64,000 nt of DNA from Clostridiales bacterium Firm_14 (GCA_001604135.1 LVAT01000011.1:1-64000); one strand, 5' to 3'; positions 39,161 through 49,346 are shown, counted from the stretch's first letter. Notes: generated by a model from the letters alone, not told the origin. Translations and numbers: made by a program.

Positions 39161-39748
39161 ATGCATACACGTTCAGTTACATCGATCAGGATAGCGAAAT
39201 ACGGATATATCTTTATGTCCGTTTTATTCTGCATTGCAGGCATCTTAATGCTGTTAAAGCCTGGTATTTCTGTTGAAGCAATCGGCCTTTTCGCAGGACT
39301 CTCAATGATCGTTTTCGGAGTCATAAAGCTTATCGGTTATTTCTCAAAAGATCTGTTCAGACTGGCTTTCCAGTATGATCTTCAGTTCGGAATCCTTCTT
39401 ATCATCTTAGGAGTCATCACAATATTTAATCCCGGCGATGTCATGAGCTTTGTAAGCATAACCGGCGGAGTATGCGTCATCATTAACTCTCTTTTCAAGA
39501 TCGGTATCTCTCTTGAAGCAAAGAGGTTCGGCATAAGAGAGTGGTGGCTTACAGCGCTCTTTTCATGCATAGCAGGGATCATGGGGATCCTTCTCGTTGG
39601 AAGGCCCGCAGAAGCCATGAACATCATGGTAATGATAACCGGCACAGCTTTTCTTATTGAGGGGCTTCTTAACATTAGCGTTGCTCTAAGCATGGTAAAG
39701 ATCGTAAAGAACCAGAGATCAGAACTTGCTGATATGGAAAACTATTGA
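39161..39748 (+). CDS. DUF308 (HdeD-like) membrane protein
   Basis: Protein of 195 residues with six membrane helices and the internal repeat typical of DUF308 (GLFAGLSMIVFGVIKLIGYF, then ISITGG-type turns). Three ATG codons lie in tandem at 39155, 39158 and 39161; the AAAGGAGG site is best spaced (7 bases) for the last. Its function is unknown, with links to acid or envelope stress in the family. It is followed by an MMPL transporter whose start lies 16 bases after its stop. Confidence 0.82.
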   Translation: MHTRSVTSIRIAKYGYIFMSVLFCIAGILMLLKPGISVEAIGLFAGLSMIVFGVIKLIGYFSKDLFRLAFQYDLQFGILLIILGVITIFNPGDVMSFVSITGGVCVIINSLFKIGISLEAKRFGIREWWLTALFSCIAGIMGILLVGRPAEAMNIMVMITGTAFLIEGLLNISVALSMVKIVKNQRSELADMENY

Positions 39749-39764
39749 AAGGAAGTATATAAAA

Positions 39765-41870
39765 ATGAAGTTTTCAAGGGGAGTTGTTAAAAGCCGTATA
39801 GCAATACTGATACTGGCTTTGATCCTCATGGTGCCGTCAGTTATCGGTATGGTAAAGACCAGAGTCAATTACGACATGCTCACTTATCTGCCTTCGGACA
39901 TGGAGACTGTAAAAGGGCAGAATGAACTGCTCAAAGACTTTAACAAGGGCGCTTTTACATTCCTGATTTTCGAGAATATGCCTGATAAGGATGTAGCTGC
40001 CCTTAAAGAAAAAGTTGAAAAGATCGAACATGTCGACACTGTTCTCTGGTACGATTCTGTGGCTGATCTTTCCATGCCGAAAGAGTTTCTGCCTGAAGAT
40101 ATTTACAAAGCGTTTAACAGCAAAAACTCAACGATGATGGCTGTATTCTTTGACACCGGCACGTCTGATGACCGCACGATGAGTGCTGTTAAGGAGATAA
40201 GAAAGGTCTGCGGAGAGCAGTGCTTTATATCCGGAATGACAGCGCTCGTTGTCGATCTTAAGGATCTGTGCGAAAAAGAAGAGCCTATTTATGTAGGTCT
40301 TGCTGTTGCACTATCATGCGTTGCAATGCTTCTTTTCCTGGACAGCTGGCTCGTGCCTTTTGTGTTCCTGGCATCTATCGGTGCGATGATATTGATGAAT
40401 CTGGGATCAAACTATTTCCTTGGAGAGATCTCTTATATCACAAAAGCATTGTCTGCAGTCTTGCAGCTGGCAGTTACAATGGACTACTCGATATTCCTCT
40501 GGCACAGCTATAACGAGGAGCTTGCGACTAATGACGATCACAAGGAAGCTATGGCTCTTGCAATCAGGAAAACTCTTACAAGCGTTGTAGGAAGTTCCGT
40601 CACTACTATAGCGGGCTTTGTAGCATTGTGCTTCATGACTTTCACATTGGGAAGAGACTTGGGTATTGTAATGGCTAAGGGTGTTGTCCTCGGAGTTATA
40701 GGCTGCGTAACTTTGCTGCCGTCCCTGATCCTTATTTTCGATAAGCCCCTTCAAAAGACAAGACACAGATCGCTTATTCCTGATTCGAAGTCTTTTTCGA
40801 AAAAGCTGATCAAGATCTTCCCGGTGTTCCTGATAATCTTTGCGGTCCTTATCACACCTGCTTACTATGGTTATAGAAAAGCGAACAAAGAAGTCTATTA
40901 CAACATAGCAGAGACACTGCCGGAAGATATGAATTACATCATATCCACGACAAAGCTCAATGAAGAATATGGTGTGGGTGCAACGCACATGATTCTCGTA
41001 AGATCCGATCTGGAAGCTGACAGTGTGCGTTCCATGACAGAACAGATAAAGAACGTTAATGGTGTTAAGTATGTGCTGAGCCTGGAGTCGCTCATAGGAT
41101 CAAGAATACCGGAAGATCTGATTCCTGACAGGCTAACATCAGCGCTTAAGAGCGAGAATTGGGAGTTGATGCTGATAGGCTCCGAATACGGCGTAGCGAC
41201 TGATGAGATCAACAGCCAGATCGATGTTATCAACGGAATAGTAAAGAAATACGACAGCAATGGACTGGTCATTGGCGAGGCCCCTTGCACAAAGGATATG
41301 ATCGAGACGACTGACCGCGACTTCAAGATCGTAACTGCAGTCTCAGTCCTTGCAATATTCCTGATCATCCTGTTTGTCGAAAAGAGTATTTCTCTGCCTT
41401 TGATCCTGATTTCCGTCATCGAGCTCGGAATATTCATCAATCTTGGACTTCCGCATTATCTGGGACAGAGCATGGCATTTATTACCCCTATCTGCATCAG
41501 CACGATCCAGCTCGGTGCGACTGTCGACTATGCGATCTTAATGACGACAAGATATAAGACCGAAAGGATCGCAGGACATGACAAAAAGGAGTCTGTCTGG
41601 ACTGCGCTTTATACATCGATACCTTCGATCATCGTATCGGGAATGGGACTTTTCGCAGCAACGTTCGGAGTAGCTTTGTATTCCGACATCGAGATGATCA
41701 GCTCGATGTGCATGCTGATGGCAAGAGGCGCGGTTATAAGCATGCTGCTCGTAATCTTTGCCTTGCCTGCAATGTTCATGCTCTTTGACGGTGTCATATG
41801 CAAAACGACGGCCGGAATGACTCATATCAACAGTGTAAAAAAAGCTAAGGAGGCATTAATTCATGGATAA
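39765..41870 (+). CDS. MMPL/RND family membrane transporter
   Basis: Protein of 701 residues. Two halves each carry one helix, an extracellular domain and five helices. MDYSIFLWHSYNEE in the first half and TVDYAILMTTRYKTER in the second are the repeated signature of the MMPL family. Substrates are typically lipids, peptides or hydrophobic compounds, driven by the ion gradient. ATG 39765 has GAAAGGAAG before it; the frame is open to 39726. It overlaps the next gene by eight bases. Confidence 0.92.
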   Translation: MKFSRGVVKSRIAILILALILMVPSVIGMVKTRVNYDMLTYLPSDMETVKGQNELLKDFNKGAFTFLIFENMPDKDVAALKEKVEKIEHVDTVLWYDSVADLSMPKEFLPEDIYKAFNSKNSTMMAVFFDTGTSDDRTMSAVKEIRKVCGEQCFISGMTALVVDLKDLCEKEEPIYVGLAVALSCVAMLLFLDSWLVPFVFLASIGAMILMNLGSNYFLGEISYITKALSAVLQLAVTMDYSIFLWHSYNEELATNDDHKEAMALAIRKTLTSVVGSSVTTIAGFVALCFMTFTLGRDLGIVMAKGVVLGVIGCVTLLPSLILIFDKPLQKTRHRSLIPDSKSFSKKLIKIFPVFLIIFAVLITPAYYGYRKANKEVYYNIAETLPEDMNYIISTTKLNEEYGVGATHMILVRSDLEADSVRSMTEQIKNVNGVKYVLSLESLIGSRIPEDLIPDRLTSALKSENWELMLIGSEYGVATDEINSQIDVINGIVKKYDSNGLVIGEAPCTKDMIETTDRDFKIVTAVSVLAIFLIILFVEKSISLPLILISVIELGIFINLGLPHYLGQSMAFITPICISTIQLGATVDYAILMTTRYKTERIAGHDKKESVWTALYTSIPSIIVSGMGLFAATFGVALYSDIEMISSMCMLMARGAVISMLLVIFALPAMFMLFDGVICKTTAGMTHINSVKKAKEALIHG

Positions 41871-44091
41871 GTTGGCTGAAAAAGCGGTAGCTCTTGGTGT
41901 TTGTTTATCGGTATGTTTCGGTGTAGCAGGAATATGCTATGCCAAGACAAGAAATGAGGAACCTTTATTGGAACCTGAGGTAAGTGAACCTGTTCAGGAA
42001 GATGTGAAAACACCTTCAAAGACAGCTGATGTTAACATTAAGGATGAGACTGTTTATGTTCTCGCTAATTCTGACGGAACAGTCAAAAAAGTAATCGTCA
42101 GCGATTGGATAAAGAATGCAAAAGCCGATAATGAGATCATCGACGATACAAAACTTACCGACATCAAGAATGTTAAAGGCAACGAAACGTATTCTATAAA
42201 CGGAGATCACATGAAAGTGTGGGATGCCGAAGGTAACGATATCTACTATCAGGGAAGCACGACAAAAGCACTCCCTGTTGATGTCAGCGTTTCATATAAG
42301 CTTGACGGTAAGACCATGTCAGCAAAAGAGATTGCAGGAAAGAGTGGCAGGGTAACTATCAGATTCGACTATAAGAACAACCAGTATGAGATGGTCGATA
42401 TCGGCGGAAAGAAAGAGAAAATATATGTGCCTTTTGCAATGCTTACCGGAATCGAACTGGATGACGATAAGTTCAGCAATGTGGAAGTCACGAACGGCAA
42501 GGTGGTAAATGACGGAACAAGGACTGTTGTAGCAGGCCTTGCATTCCCCGGCCTTCAGGATAATCTTGCTATCAGCAAAGATAAGCTCGAGATTCCTGAT
42601 TATGTCGAGATCACAGCGGATGTTAAAGATTTCAGCCTTGGTATGACAGTAACCATCGCGACTAACGATCTTTTCAACGAGCTTGATGCAGATAAGCTCA
42701 ATGAAGACGAAGTCAAAGATTCGATGAATAGCCTCACAGATGCAATGGATAAGCTTTTAGACGGTTCTTCAAAGCTTTATGGCGGATTGGATACTTTGCT
42801 CAGTAAATCCAAAGAACTTGTTGACGGCATCGATAAGCTTGCTGAGGGAGCAAAAGAGTTAAGAGACGGTGCAGCATCGCTTGATGACGGTGCAGGGAAG
42901 ATCAAGTCCGGTATAAGCGAGCTTTCAAATGGCCTCAATACTTTATCTTCAAAAAGCGATGATCTTACAGGCGGAGCGAAGCAGGTATTCAATTCGCTTC
43001 TTGATACTGCAACAAAGCAGATACAGGCAGCCGGAATATCAATCCCGAAGCTCACTATCTCCAATTATTCACAGGTGCTGAATAAGGTTATCGATTCTTT
43101 AGATGAGACGAATGTTTATAACCAGGCCCTTGATTCTGTAAGCAAGGCGGTCGAAGCCAACAGGGATAAGATTACTGAAAAGGTAACGGAGACTGTTGAA
43201 GACCAGGTTAAAACAAAAGTTACACAGGCAACAAAAGAGAAAGTTGCTTCAGGTGTGGAAGCCGGCATAAGAACCCAGGTTACGGCAGGCGTTATCGAAG
43301 CTTCTTTGGGAATGAGCAAGGAAGAATACGATGCTGCAGTTGAAGCAGGTAATATAACTGAAGAAGTACAATCTCAGATCGATGCTGCTATCGAAGCTAA
43401 GATGTCATCTGATGAGATCACGGCAAAGATCGACGGCATGGTCAAAGAAAAGATGTCCGCAGATGAGACCGTTTCTGCTATCGATGCTGCAGTTGAGGAT
43501 CAGATGAAGTCTGACGCTGTCAAAAAGACAATCTCTGACAATGTTGAGATTCAGATCAAAAAGGCAATTGCCGATAACATGGCATCAGATGCTGTACAGA
43601 ATAAGCTCAAAGAAGCTTCCGAAGGATCAAAGCAGATCATTTCAGTTAAGACCTCTCTTGACAGTTTCAATGCATTTTATCTTGGTGTTATTGCATATAC
43701 TGACGGAGTAGATTCAGCAGCCAAGGGCGCATCAAAACTGTCATCAGGAGCAACGGAACTTAAAGCCGGAACTGAGAAGCTTAAGAGCGGCTCAGCCCAG
43801 CTCTACGATGGCGCGCTTAAGATAAAAGACGGTGTTCCTGCCCTGGTTGACGGTGTGTCGAAACTTAAGGACGGTTCCATGAAGCTTTCTGACGGTCTGG
43901 ATAAGCTTAATAAAGAGGGCATAAGCAAGATTGTAGACCTCGTTGACGGTGATATTGGCAATACTTTAGACCGTTTGAAGGCCACTGTCGATGTATCGAA
44001 AAAGTATAAGAGTTTCTCCGGAATCAGTGATGATATGGATGGTGAAGTTAAGCTGATCTACCGTACAGAGGAGATAAAGTCTGAAGCCTGA
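41863..44091 (+). CDS. Secreted or anchored helical-repeat protein, YhgE/Pip-like companion of the MMPL transporter
   Basis: Protein of 742 residues with an N-terminal signal or anchor (about residues 8-26). Two beta-rich regions follow (YKLDGKTMSAKEIAGKSGRV, then VEITADVKDFSLGMTVTIAT). The rest is long helix with heptad-like repeats of the form LxxGxxxLxxG (LAEGAKELRDGAASLDDGAG, then LSSGATELKAGTEKLKSG), as in YhgE/Pip proteins. The multi-helix membrane domain of true YhgE is absent. An overlap of eight bases with the MMPL gene suggests that the two form a complex. Confidence 0.75.
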   Translation: MDKLAEKAVALGVCLSVCFGVAGICYAKTRNEEPLLEPEVSEPVQEDVKTPSKTADVNIKDETVYVLANSDGTVKKVIVSDWIKNAKADNEIIDDTKLTDIKNVKGNETYSINGDHMKVWDAEGNDIYYQGSTTKALPVDVSVSYKLDGKTMSAKEIAGKSGRVTIRFDYKNNQYEMVDIGGKKEKIYVPFAMLTGIELDDDKFSNVEVTNGKVVNDGTRTVVAGLAFPGLQDNLAISKDKLEIPDYVEITADVKDFSLGMTVTIATNDLFNELDADKLNEDEVKDSMNSLTDAMDKLLDGSSKLYGGLDTLLSKSKELVDGIDKLAEGAKELRDGAASLDDGAGKIKSGISELSNGLNTLSSKSDDLTGGAKQVFNSLLDTATKQIQAAGISIPKLTISNYSQVLNKVIDSLDETNVYNQALDSVSKAVEANRDKITEKVTETVEDQVKTKVTQATKEKVASGVEAGIRTQVTAGVIEASLGMSKEEYDAAVEAGNITEEVQSQIDAAIEAKMSSDEITAKIDGMVKEKMSADETVSAIDAAVEDQMKSDAVKKTISDNVEIQIKKAIADNMASDAVQNKLKEASEGSKQIISVKTSLDSFNAFYLGVIAYTDGVDSAAKGASKLSSGATELKAGTEKLKSGSAQLYDGALKIKDGVPALVDGVSKLKDGSMKLSDGLDKLNKEGISKIVDLVDGDIGNTLDRLKATVDVSKKYKSFSGISDDMDGEVKLIYRTEEIKSEA

Positions 44092-44122
44092 TCAGAAACG
44101 GTTTTGTTCATATGAATGAAAA

Positions 44123-44155
44123 AAGGTCCCTGGGTTTGAATGACTCAGGGACCTT
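44123..44155 (-). terminator. Perfect hairpin with T-run only on the minus strand, overlapping a plus-strand promoter
   Basis: AAGGTCCCTG (44123-44132) and CAGGGACCTT (44146-44155) pair around a 13-base loop. A-rich sequence precedes it, so only minus-strand transcripts would have the T-run of a terminator. On the plus strand the stem covers the -35 area of the next promoter. It may stop antisense transcription or act as an operator. Confidence 0.5.
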
Positions 44156-44165
44156 GTAGTATAAT
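44136..44165 (+). promoter_or_regulatory. Promoter of the ECF S component-coaX operon
   Basis: TTGAAT (44136-44141) and a perfect TATAAT (44160-44165) are 18 bases apart. Transcription would start near 44172, giving an unusually long leader of about 140 bases. Confidence 0.65.
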
Positions 44166-44171
44166 CCAAAT

Positions 44172-44305
44172 CGGCTGAAAGCTTTCTTTATATTAAGATG
44201 CCTTATTAACGCAGATATCCGTATGGAATCTGACGGAGGGTCTTTAAAGACAGCAGGACGCCGCGTAATTGTATCCTCGCAAGAGGAATAATAACTTAAA
44301 GGAGG
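44172..44305 (+). ncRNA. Candidate structured leader RNA before the vitamin transporter gene
   Basis: Three helices can be read. CAGAT.TCC pairs with GGA.ATCTG at 44212-44232, GTCTTTAAAGAC is self-complementary (44240-44251), and TCCTC-GCAA-GAGGA with a GNRA loop (44274-44287) lies just before the AAAGGAGG site. I do not recognise a known riboswitch class. Its position before a pantothenate-linked operon suggests control by a vitamin or coenzyme, by inference. Confidence 0.4.
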
Positions 44306-44313
44306 ATTTTGTT

Positions 44314-44928
44314 ATGTCTAAACAAAATCGCAGTTCAAAGACCAAGACCATAGCGCTTCTTGGCATCCTTACGGGACTTATCATCTTAATGGCTTTCACA
44401 CCCGTAGGATATCTCAGAGTCGGAGTTGTCTCCATCTCATTCCTCATGATCCCCGTTTCAGTCGGCAGTCTTGCCAAGGGTCCCTGGGCCGGTGCGGCTT
44501 TGGGTACGGTATTCGGCATTACGAGCTTTGTACAGTGCTTCGGTATGGATGCTTTCGGAACATATCTCGCATCAAAGAATGTGGTATTCACATTCATCAT
44601 GTGCGTCGTATGCAGAGCTTTGGCAGGCTTATGTGCAGGCCTTATCTACAAGCTCGTAACAAAGCTTACAAAGAATACTATCGTCAGATCATCCTTAACG
44701 GGTCTCTCGGCAGCTCTCTTCAATACGATTTTCTTCGTAAGCGCATTGATCCTTCTCTTCGGTAAGGCAACGGTAGGTGAAGCTACAGGCCTTAATCCCG
44801 AGCTCAGCTTCATTGCACTCTTCGTAGCAATGGTAGGCGTCAATGCTGTTTTCGAAGCAGTAGCATCATTCATAATCACAGGCGCTGTCGGAACGGCGCT
44901 CTTCAAGGCAAAGCTCATAGAGAATTAA
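44314..44928 (+). CDS. ECF transporter S component, probably for pantothenate
   Basis: Integral membrane protein of 204 residues with about six helices. The beginning (IALLGILTGLIILMAFTPVG) and SFLMIPVSVGSLAKGPWAGA fit S components of energy-coupling-factor transporters, which bind the vitamin and use shared EcfA/EcfT parts encoded elsewhere. Pantothenate is suggested because coaX, which phosphorylates pantothenate, follows 15 bases later. ATG 44314 follows AAAGGAGG. Confidence 0.82.
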   Translation: MSKQNRSSKTKTIALLGILTGLIILMAFTPVGYLRVGVVSISFLMIPVSVGSLAKGPWAGAALGTVFGITSFVQCFGMDAFGTYLASKNVVFTFIMCVVCRALAGLCAGLIYKLVTKLTKNTIVRSSLTGLSAALFNTIFFVSALILLFGKATVGEATGLNPELSFIALFVAMVGVNAVFEAVASFIITGAVGTALFKAKLIEN

Positions 44929-44943
44929 CAGGAGGAAAGATCT

Positions 44944-45708
44944 ATGGTACTTGCAATCGATATCGGAAATACACATATCCTTTTGGGTTGTTTTGAAGAT
45001 CGTAAGATCCTTTTTACCGAGCTGTTATCGACTGACAGATCCTATACCGATCTTGAGTATGCATCGCTCATAAAGTCGGCGCTCGAATTCAATGTTGCCG
45101 CATTCGAAGATATTGAAGGTGCCATAATCTCTTCCGTAGTTCCTTCCGTTACAGGAACGATAATAAGCGCGGTCGAGCGCTTCGCAAAAGTAGATCCGAT
45201 CGTAGTAGGCCCCGGCGTTAAGACTGGCCTTAAGATCAAGATCGATAATCCCGCACAGCTTGGAAGCGACCTTGTTGTTTCTGCAGTTGCAGGCATCAAG
45301 GAATACGGTGTTCCGCAGATCAATATCTACATGGGTACGGCGACAGCTTTTTCGCTCATTGACAGCGAAAAGAACTACCTCGGAACATCCATCGGCGCAG
45401 GCATGGGGATCGCCGCAGAAGCGCTGAGCAGCAAGACATCACAGCTTCCCAACATCGCATTTGAGACGCCTAAGAAGGTTATCGGCACGAATACCGTAGA
45501 CAGCATGAAGAGCGGACTTATCTATCAGAACGCCGCGCTGATCGACGGCATGATCGACCGCATCGAGCAAGAGTATGGCCAGGAGTGCGTTATCGTCGCA
45601 ACAGGCAGGTATTCTTCTCTCGTTACGCCTCTTTGCAAGCGCAAGATCATATGCGACAAGGAATTGATCTTAAAAGGTCTTATCGAGGTCTACTACAAGA
45701 ATTGCTGA
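44944..45708 (+). CDS. coaX: Type III pantothenate kinase
   Basis: First step of coenzyme A synthesis: phosphorylation of pantothenate. The 254-residue protein shows the CoaX motifs DIGNTHILLGCFE (phosphate 1), NPAQLGSDLVVSAVAG and YMGTATAFSLID (phosphate 2), then GTSIGAGMGIAAEAL. AGGAGG precedes the start. It forms an operon with the S component upstream and is closed by a moderate terminator. Confidence 0.95.
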   Translation: MVLAIDIGNTHILLGCFEDRKILFTELLSTDRSYTDLEYASLIKSALEFNVAAFEDIEGAIISSVVPSVTGTIISAVERFAKVDPIVVGPGVKTGLKIKIDNPAQLGSDLVVSAVAGIKEYGVPQINIYMGTATAFSLIDSEKNYLGTSIGAGMGIAAEALSSKTSQLPNIAFETPKKVIGTNTVDSMKSGLIYQNAALIDGMIDRIEQEYGQECVIVATGRYSSLVTPLCKRKIICDKELILKGLIEVYYKNC

Positions 45709-45754
45709 CCGCATAAATACGAAATACTTCCTCGGTTTTTTTCCAACTATAGGG

Positions 45755-45794
45755 AACGGGCTGCCTCTTAATTGAGACAGCCCGTTTCAATTCG
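45755..45794 (+). terminator. Probable terminator of coaX
   Basis: AACGGGCTG.CTC pairs with GAG.CAGCCCGTT with one C/A mismatch and a 6-base loop. The following T-run (TTTCAATT) is weak. Confidence 0.55.
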
Positions 45795-45946
45795 GAATCT
45801 TATGTGGATCAAGCAGTTATATTCTCTGCCAGTTCCTTGACCTGTAAGCAATCACATTCTTGATGTGCCTTCTAACGATGCGTTCGATTAATCGGACTGC
45901 TGAAGTGGTAGGATTATGTTCAGATAAAAAATTTGCCGGAGTTTAT

Positions 45947-46768
45947 ATGATCTATTTACAAAGTTTCGGATTAAGTCCTGAGAGGATATCATGCCCTAAC
46001 ATCTACCCTTATAACGTGTTCAGGCGCAGGGAAGGGATGGTGTTCTTTTTCGAGCAGATAACGGTCTTATACGGGAATAACGGCTCGGGTAAATCCACGC
46101 TTCTTAATCAGATATCGAACAAGCTTAAGATCAAGGGCAAGGAATATGCTACGCCGAACAAGTTCGGCAATGAGGATTACTGCGGAAGATTTGTATCTGA
46201 ATGCTCGTATTGTCTTGGCGAAGATGAACTTGGCAGGACAATTAGATCGCTGCCGCAGGACAGCCGTTACATTAAGAGCGAAGACATCCTGTATGAGATC
46301 AAGAAGATCCAGCAAAAGTCTGTGCTAGAAGAGAGCCTTGCTTACGATCAGATCTCGGACGGGAAAAGCAAAGAAGAGGCTGACGATTTCCTTGCGTCGA
46401 AGCAGGGCGAACAGCTTCAGGCATATATCATGTTCGCGCAGGAGAAGTATTCAAACGGTGAGACCGCTTTCCAGTTCTTTGAAGAATTCATAAGGCCCAA
46501 CGCACTGTATCTTCTTGATGAGCCGGAAGTGTCGCTGTCGCCGTCAAATCAGGTGCGTCTTGCAGAGAAGATCAATGAGATGGCAAGGCTTCTGGGCTGC
46601 CAGTTCATTATCGCTACTCACTCACCATTTATGCTTGGAATATTGAATGCAAAGATATACGATCTCGATTCCAAGGACTTCAAAGTCTCAAGCTGGACCG
46701 AACTTGAGAACGTGAGATATTTTTACGACTTTTTCGAAAAGCATAAGGCTGAATTTGAAGAAGAATAA
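45947..46768 (+). CDS. AAA/ABC-type ATPase (AAA_15/AAA_21-like, OLD-like P-loop protein)
   Basis: Soluble ATPase of 273 residues. Walker A is GNNGSGKST (43-51), Walker B LYLLDEPEVSLSP, and a terminal switch His lies in FIIATHSPFMLG. There is no ABC signature next to an LSGGQ motif and no nuclease domain. Such single-domain proteins are often annotated only as AAA family ATPase; the function is unknown. ATG 45947 has GGAG at a good distance; the frame is open upstream to 45860 without a convincing site. It converges on leuS. Confidence 0.8.
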   Translation: MIYLQSFGLSPERISCPNIYPYNVFRRREGMVFFFEQITVLYGNNGSGKSTLLNQISNKLKIKGKEYATPNKFGNEDYCGRFVSECSYCLGEDELGRTIRSLPQDSRYIKSEDILYEIKKIQQKSVLEESLAYDQISDGKSKEEADDFLASKQGEQLQAYIMFAQEKYSNGETAFQFFEEFIRPNALYLLDEPEVSLSPSNQVRLAEKINEMARLLGCQFIIATHSPFMLGILNAKIYDLDSKDFKVSSWTELENVRYFYDFFEKHKAEFEEE

Positions 46769-46771
46769 AAA

Positions 46772-46799
46772 AGAGGCTGTCACGGTGACAGCCTCTCTT
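46772..46799. terminator. Bidirectional terminator between the ATPase gene and leuS
   Basis: A perfect 12-base palindrome (AGAGGCTGTCAC and complement) with a single central base. On the minus strand it is followed by a run of T, making it a strong leuS terminator; on the plus strand the T-run is poor. Confidence 0.8.
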
Positions 46800-46824
46800 C
46801 GAATACTTTAACTCTGTTTAGCTA

Positions 46825-49308
46825 TTACTTCGCTACGATGTTGGCGATCCTTCCCTTAACGTAGATGAACTTGACGATCGATCTGCCGTTCAATGCGCCT
46901 GCGAGTCTCTCGTCTGCATTAACGATAGCTTCGACTGCAGCCTGGTCAGCTTCAGCAGGGATGTTGACCTTGAACTGAACCTTACCGTTGATCTGGACTG
47001 CGATCTCGATCTCGTCCTTAACAAGTGCTGACTCGTCGCATTCAGGCCACTTCTGGTTGTATACGGAATAGCCGTTGCCCAATACTTCACACCAGAGTTC
47101 TTCTGTGAAGTGAGGAGCGAAGGGTGCGAGGAGGAGAACGAGCTTCTCTGTTGCATAACGCTTGAACTCGGACTTTGCTGTTACATCCTGGCTGTACTTT
47201 GTGATTGCGTTCAAGAGCTCCATCATACGTGCGATAGGAGTATTGAACTGGAACTTCTCGATATCAGCAGTGGAACTCTTGATAGCGTAGTTAATAGCAT
47301 AGTTGAGTTCCTTGTCTGCAGAAGTCATGTCAGCCTTGGCAGGAACAGAAGAAACTGAAGCGCCTGCGCAGTCTGCAACGCATGTCTCGATCCTTCTGAA
47401 GAACTTAACGATAGCCTGAAGTCCTGAATCAGCCCACGGACCGCCCTCGATGTAAGCGAAGCCGAATCCCAGGTATGTTCTGAATACGTCAGAACCGTAC
47501 TTGCTGATATAGTCGTCAGGTGCAACTGTGTTGCCTCTGGACTTACTCATCTTCTGTCCGTCAGGTCCAAGGATCGTGCCCTGGTGAACGAGGCTTGTGA
47601 AAGGCTCGTCGAAATCAAGAAGACCCATGTCACGCATAGCCTTTGTGAAGAATCTGGCGTAGAGGAGGTGCATGCATGCGTGCTCAGCACCGCCGACATA
47701 CTTATCTACAGGGCAGAACTTGTCGATCTTCTCCTTGGAGAACATCTCCTTGTCGTTCTTATTATCAGGATATCTGAACTGATACCATGAAGAGTCAACG
47801 AAAGTATCCATAGTATCAGGATCACGTCTTGCATCGCCGCCGCACTTGGGGCACTTGCAGTTCATGAAAGATTCGCACTTGGCAAGCGGGCTCTCACCGT
47901 CGGGTGTGAACTCAACGTCGTAGGGGAGAAGAACCGGAAGATCTTCTTCGGGTACGGGTACGACGCCGCATGTAGGGCAGTGGATCATCGGGATAGGTGT
48001 TCCCCAGTATCTCTGACGGGAGATGAGCCAGTCTCTGAGTCTGTAGTTGATCTTCCATTCGCCCATGCCGATCTCATTGAGCTTTGCAACGATTGCCTTC
48101 TGTGCATCGTGCATCTCCATGCCGTCAAACTCGCCGGAGTTTGTGAGATAACCCTTCTTTTCGCAGTAAGGAAGCTCAGAATCAACGCCTGCTTCAGGCT
48201 GGATAACGCGGATAATATCAAGGCCGTACTTGTGAGCGAAATCGAAGTCTCTCTCATCGTGTGAAGGAACAGCCATGACTACGCCCGTACCGTAACCTGC
48301 AACAACATAATCTGCAGCCCAGATCGGAACTCTTCTGCCGTTTAAAGGATGAATAGCATAAGCACCGGTAAAGACGCCCGTCTTCTCACGTGTTGTGGAC
48401 ATACGGTCGATCTCGTTTACCTTAGCTGTTGCCTGGCGGTAAGCCTCAACGGCTTCGCGGCACTCGTCAGTAGTAAGCTTTGCGCAGAGCTCTGACTCAG
48501 GTGCGATAACGACATATGTGATACCCATGAACGTATCGACTCTGGTCGTGAACACTTCGAGCTTCATGGGAGAGCCGTCTTCGTTTGTAAGACGCTCGCC
48601 GTTCTTCTCGACGTAGAGAGCTACCTGAGCACCTTCTGATCTGCCGATCCAGTTCTTCTGGAGCTTCTTGGTCTTCTCAGGCCAGTCGAGCTTCGGAAGG
48701 TCATCCAGGAGTTCCTGAGCATACTCCGTGATCTTGAAGAACCACTGAGTCATGTTCTTTCTTACAACTTCCGTATGGCATCTCTCGCATGTGCCGTCGA
48801 TTACCTGCTCGTTTGCAAGAACGGTCTTGCATGAAGGGCACCAGTTAACCGGTGCATTCTTACGGTAAGCAAGGCCTCTCTTGTAGAGCTCGATGAAGAA
48901 CCACTGGTTCCACTTGTAGTAGTCGGGCATGCAAGTCTTAACTTCATAATCCCAATCTACTGTCGTGCCCATTGCCTGGAGCTGCTTTTCCATAGTGTCG
49001 ATATTCTTGAGAGTGGAATCCTGAGGATGGATGCCCGTCTTGATCGCATAGTTCTCAGCAGGGAGTCCGAAAGAGTCGAATCCCATGGGGTGGAAAAGAT
49101 TAAAGCCCTGCATGTGCTTGAATCTTGCCCAGGAGTCAGTAAGGGAATAGTTATACCAGTGACCCAGGTGAAGATTAGCTCCGGAAGGATAAGAGAACAT
49201 CTCAAGGCAATATAGCTTCTTTCCCTCTGCATCGGGATTGAACTTGTAGAGCTCTGTCTCAGCCCATTTTGCCTGCCACTTCTTGTCGGTCTCAATTGAA
49301 TAACTCAT
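46825..49308 (-). CDS. leuS: Leucyl-tRNA synthetase
   Basis: Class I synthetase of 827 residues charging tRNA-Leu. The HIGH-type motif is [10 protein letters not shown] and the KMSKS motif [11 protein letters not shown] cysteine-rich zinc-binding loop ([12 protein letters not shown], then CERCH) and a second (CPTCG, then CKCPKCGG) are present, and the CP1 editing domain contains [13 protein letters not shown]. No T-box leader is visible in the 254 bases upstream. Confidence 0.97.
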   Translation of the reverse strand: MSYSIETDKKWQAKWAETELYKFNPDAEGKKLYCLEMFSYPSGANLHLGHWYNYSLTDSWARFKHMQGFNLFHPMGFDSFGLPAENYAIKTGIHPQDSTLKNIDTMEKQLQAMGTTVDWDYEVKTCMPDYYKWNQWFFIELYKRGLAYRKNAPVNWCPSCKTVLANEQVIDGTCERCHTEVVRKNMTQWFFKITEYAQELLDDLPKLDWPEKTKKLQKNWIGRSEGAQVALYVEKNGERLTNEDGSPMKLEVFTTRVDTFMGITYVVIAPESELCAKLTTDECREAVEAYRQATAKVNEIDRMSTTREKTGVFTGAYAIHPLNGRRVPIWAADYVVAGYGTGVVMAVPSHDERDFDFAHKYGLDIIRVIQPEAGVDSELPYCEKKGYLTNSGEFDGMEMHDAQKAIVAKLNEIGMGEWKINYRLRDWLISRQRYWGTPIPMIHCPTCGVVPVPEEDLPVLLPYDVEFTPDGESPLAKCESFMNCKCPKCGGDARRDPDTMDTFVDSSWYQFRYPDNKNDKEMFSKEKIDKFCPVDKYVGGAEHACMHLLYARFFTKAMRDMGLLDFDEPFTSLVHQGTILGPDGQKMSKSRGNTVAPDDYISKYGSDVFRTYLGFGFAYIEGGPWADSGLQAIVKFFRRIETCVADCAGASVSSVPAKADMTSADKELNYAINYAIKSSTADIEKFQFNTPIARMMELLNAITKYSQDVTAKSEFKRYATEKLVLLLAPFAPHFTEELWCEVLGNGYSVYNQKWPECDESALVKDEIEIAVQINGKVQFKVNIPAEADQAAVEAIVNADERLAGALNGRSIVKFIYVKGRIANIVAK

Positions 49309-49340
49309 AAAAAGACTCCTTTCTTATATTGAAACAACTC

Positions 49341-49346
49341 ATTATA
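49341..49346 (-). promoter_or_regulatory. -10 box of leuS
   Basis: TATAAT on the minus strand about 33 bases before the leuS start. The -35 match 17 bases upstream is poor, so the call rests on the -10 box alone. Confidence 0.45.

Noticed and set aside
44172-44305. Known riboswitch class (THF, pan motif) before the S component gene
   Set aside because: I could not match the conserved cores of these classes; listed only as an unassigned structured leader.
45731-45743. T-run after coaX as terminator
   Set aside because: There is no stem directly before it; the hairpin 15 bases further on is more likely.
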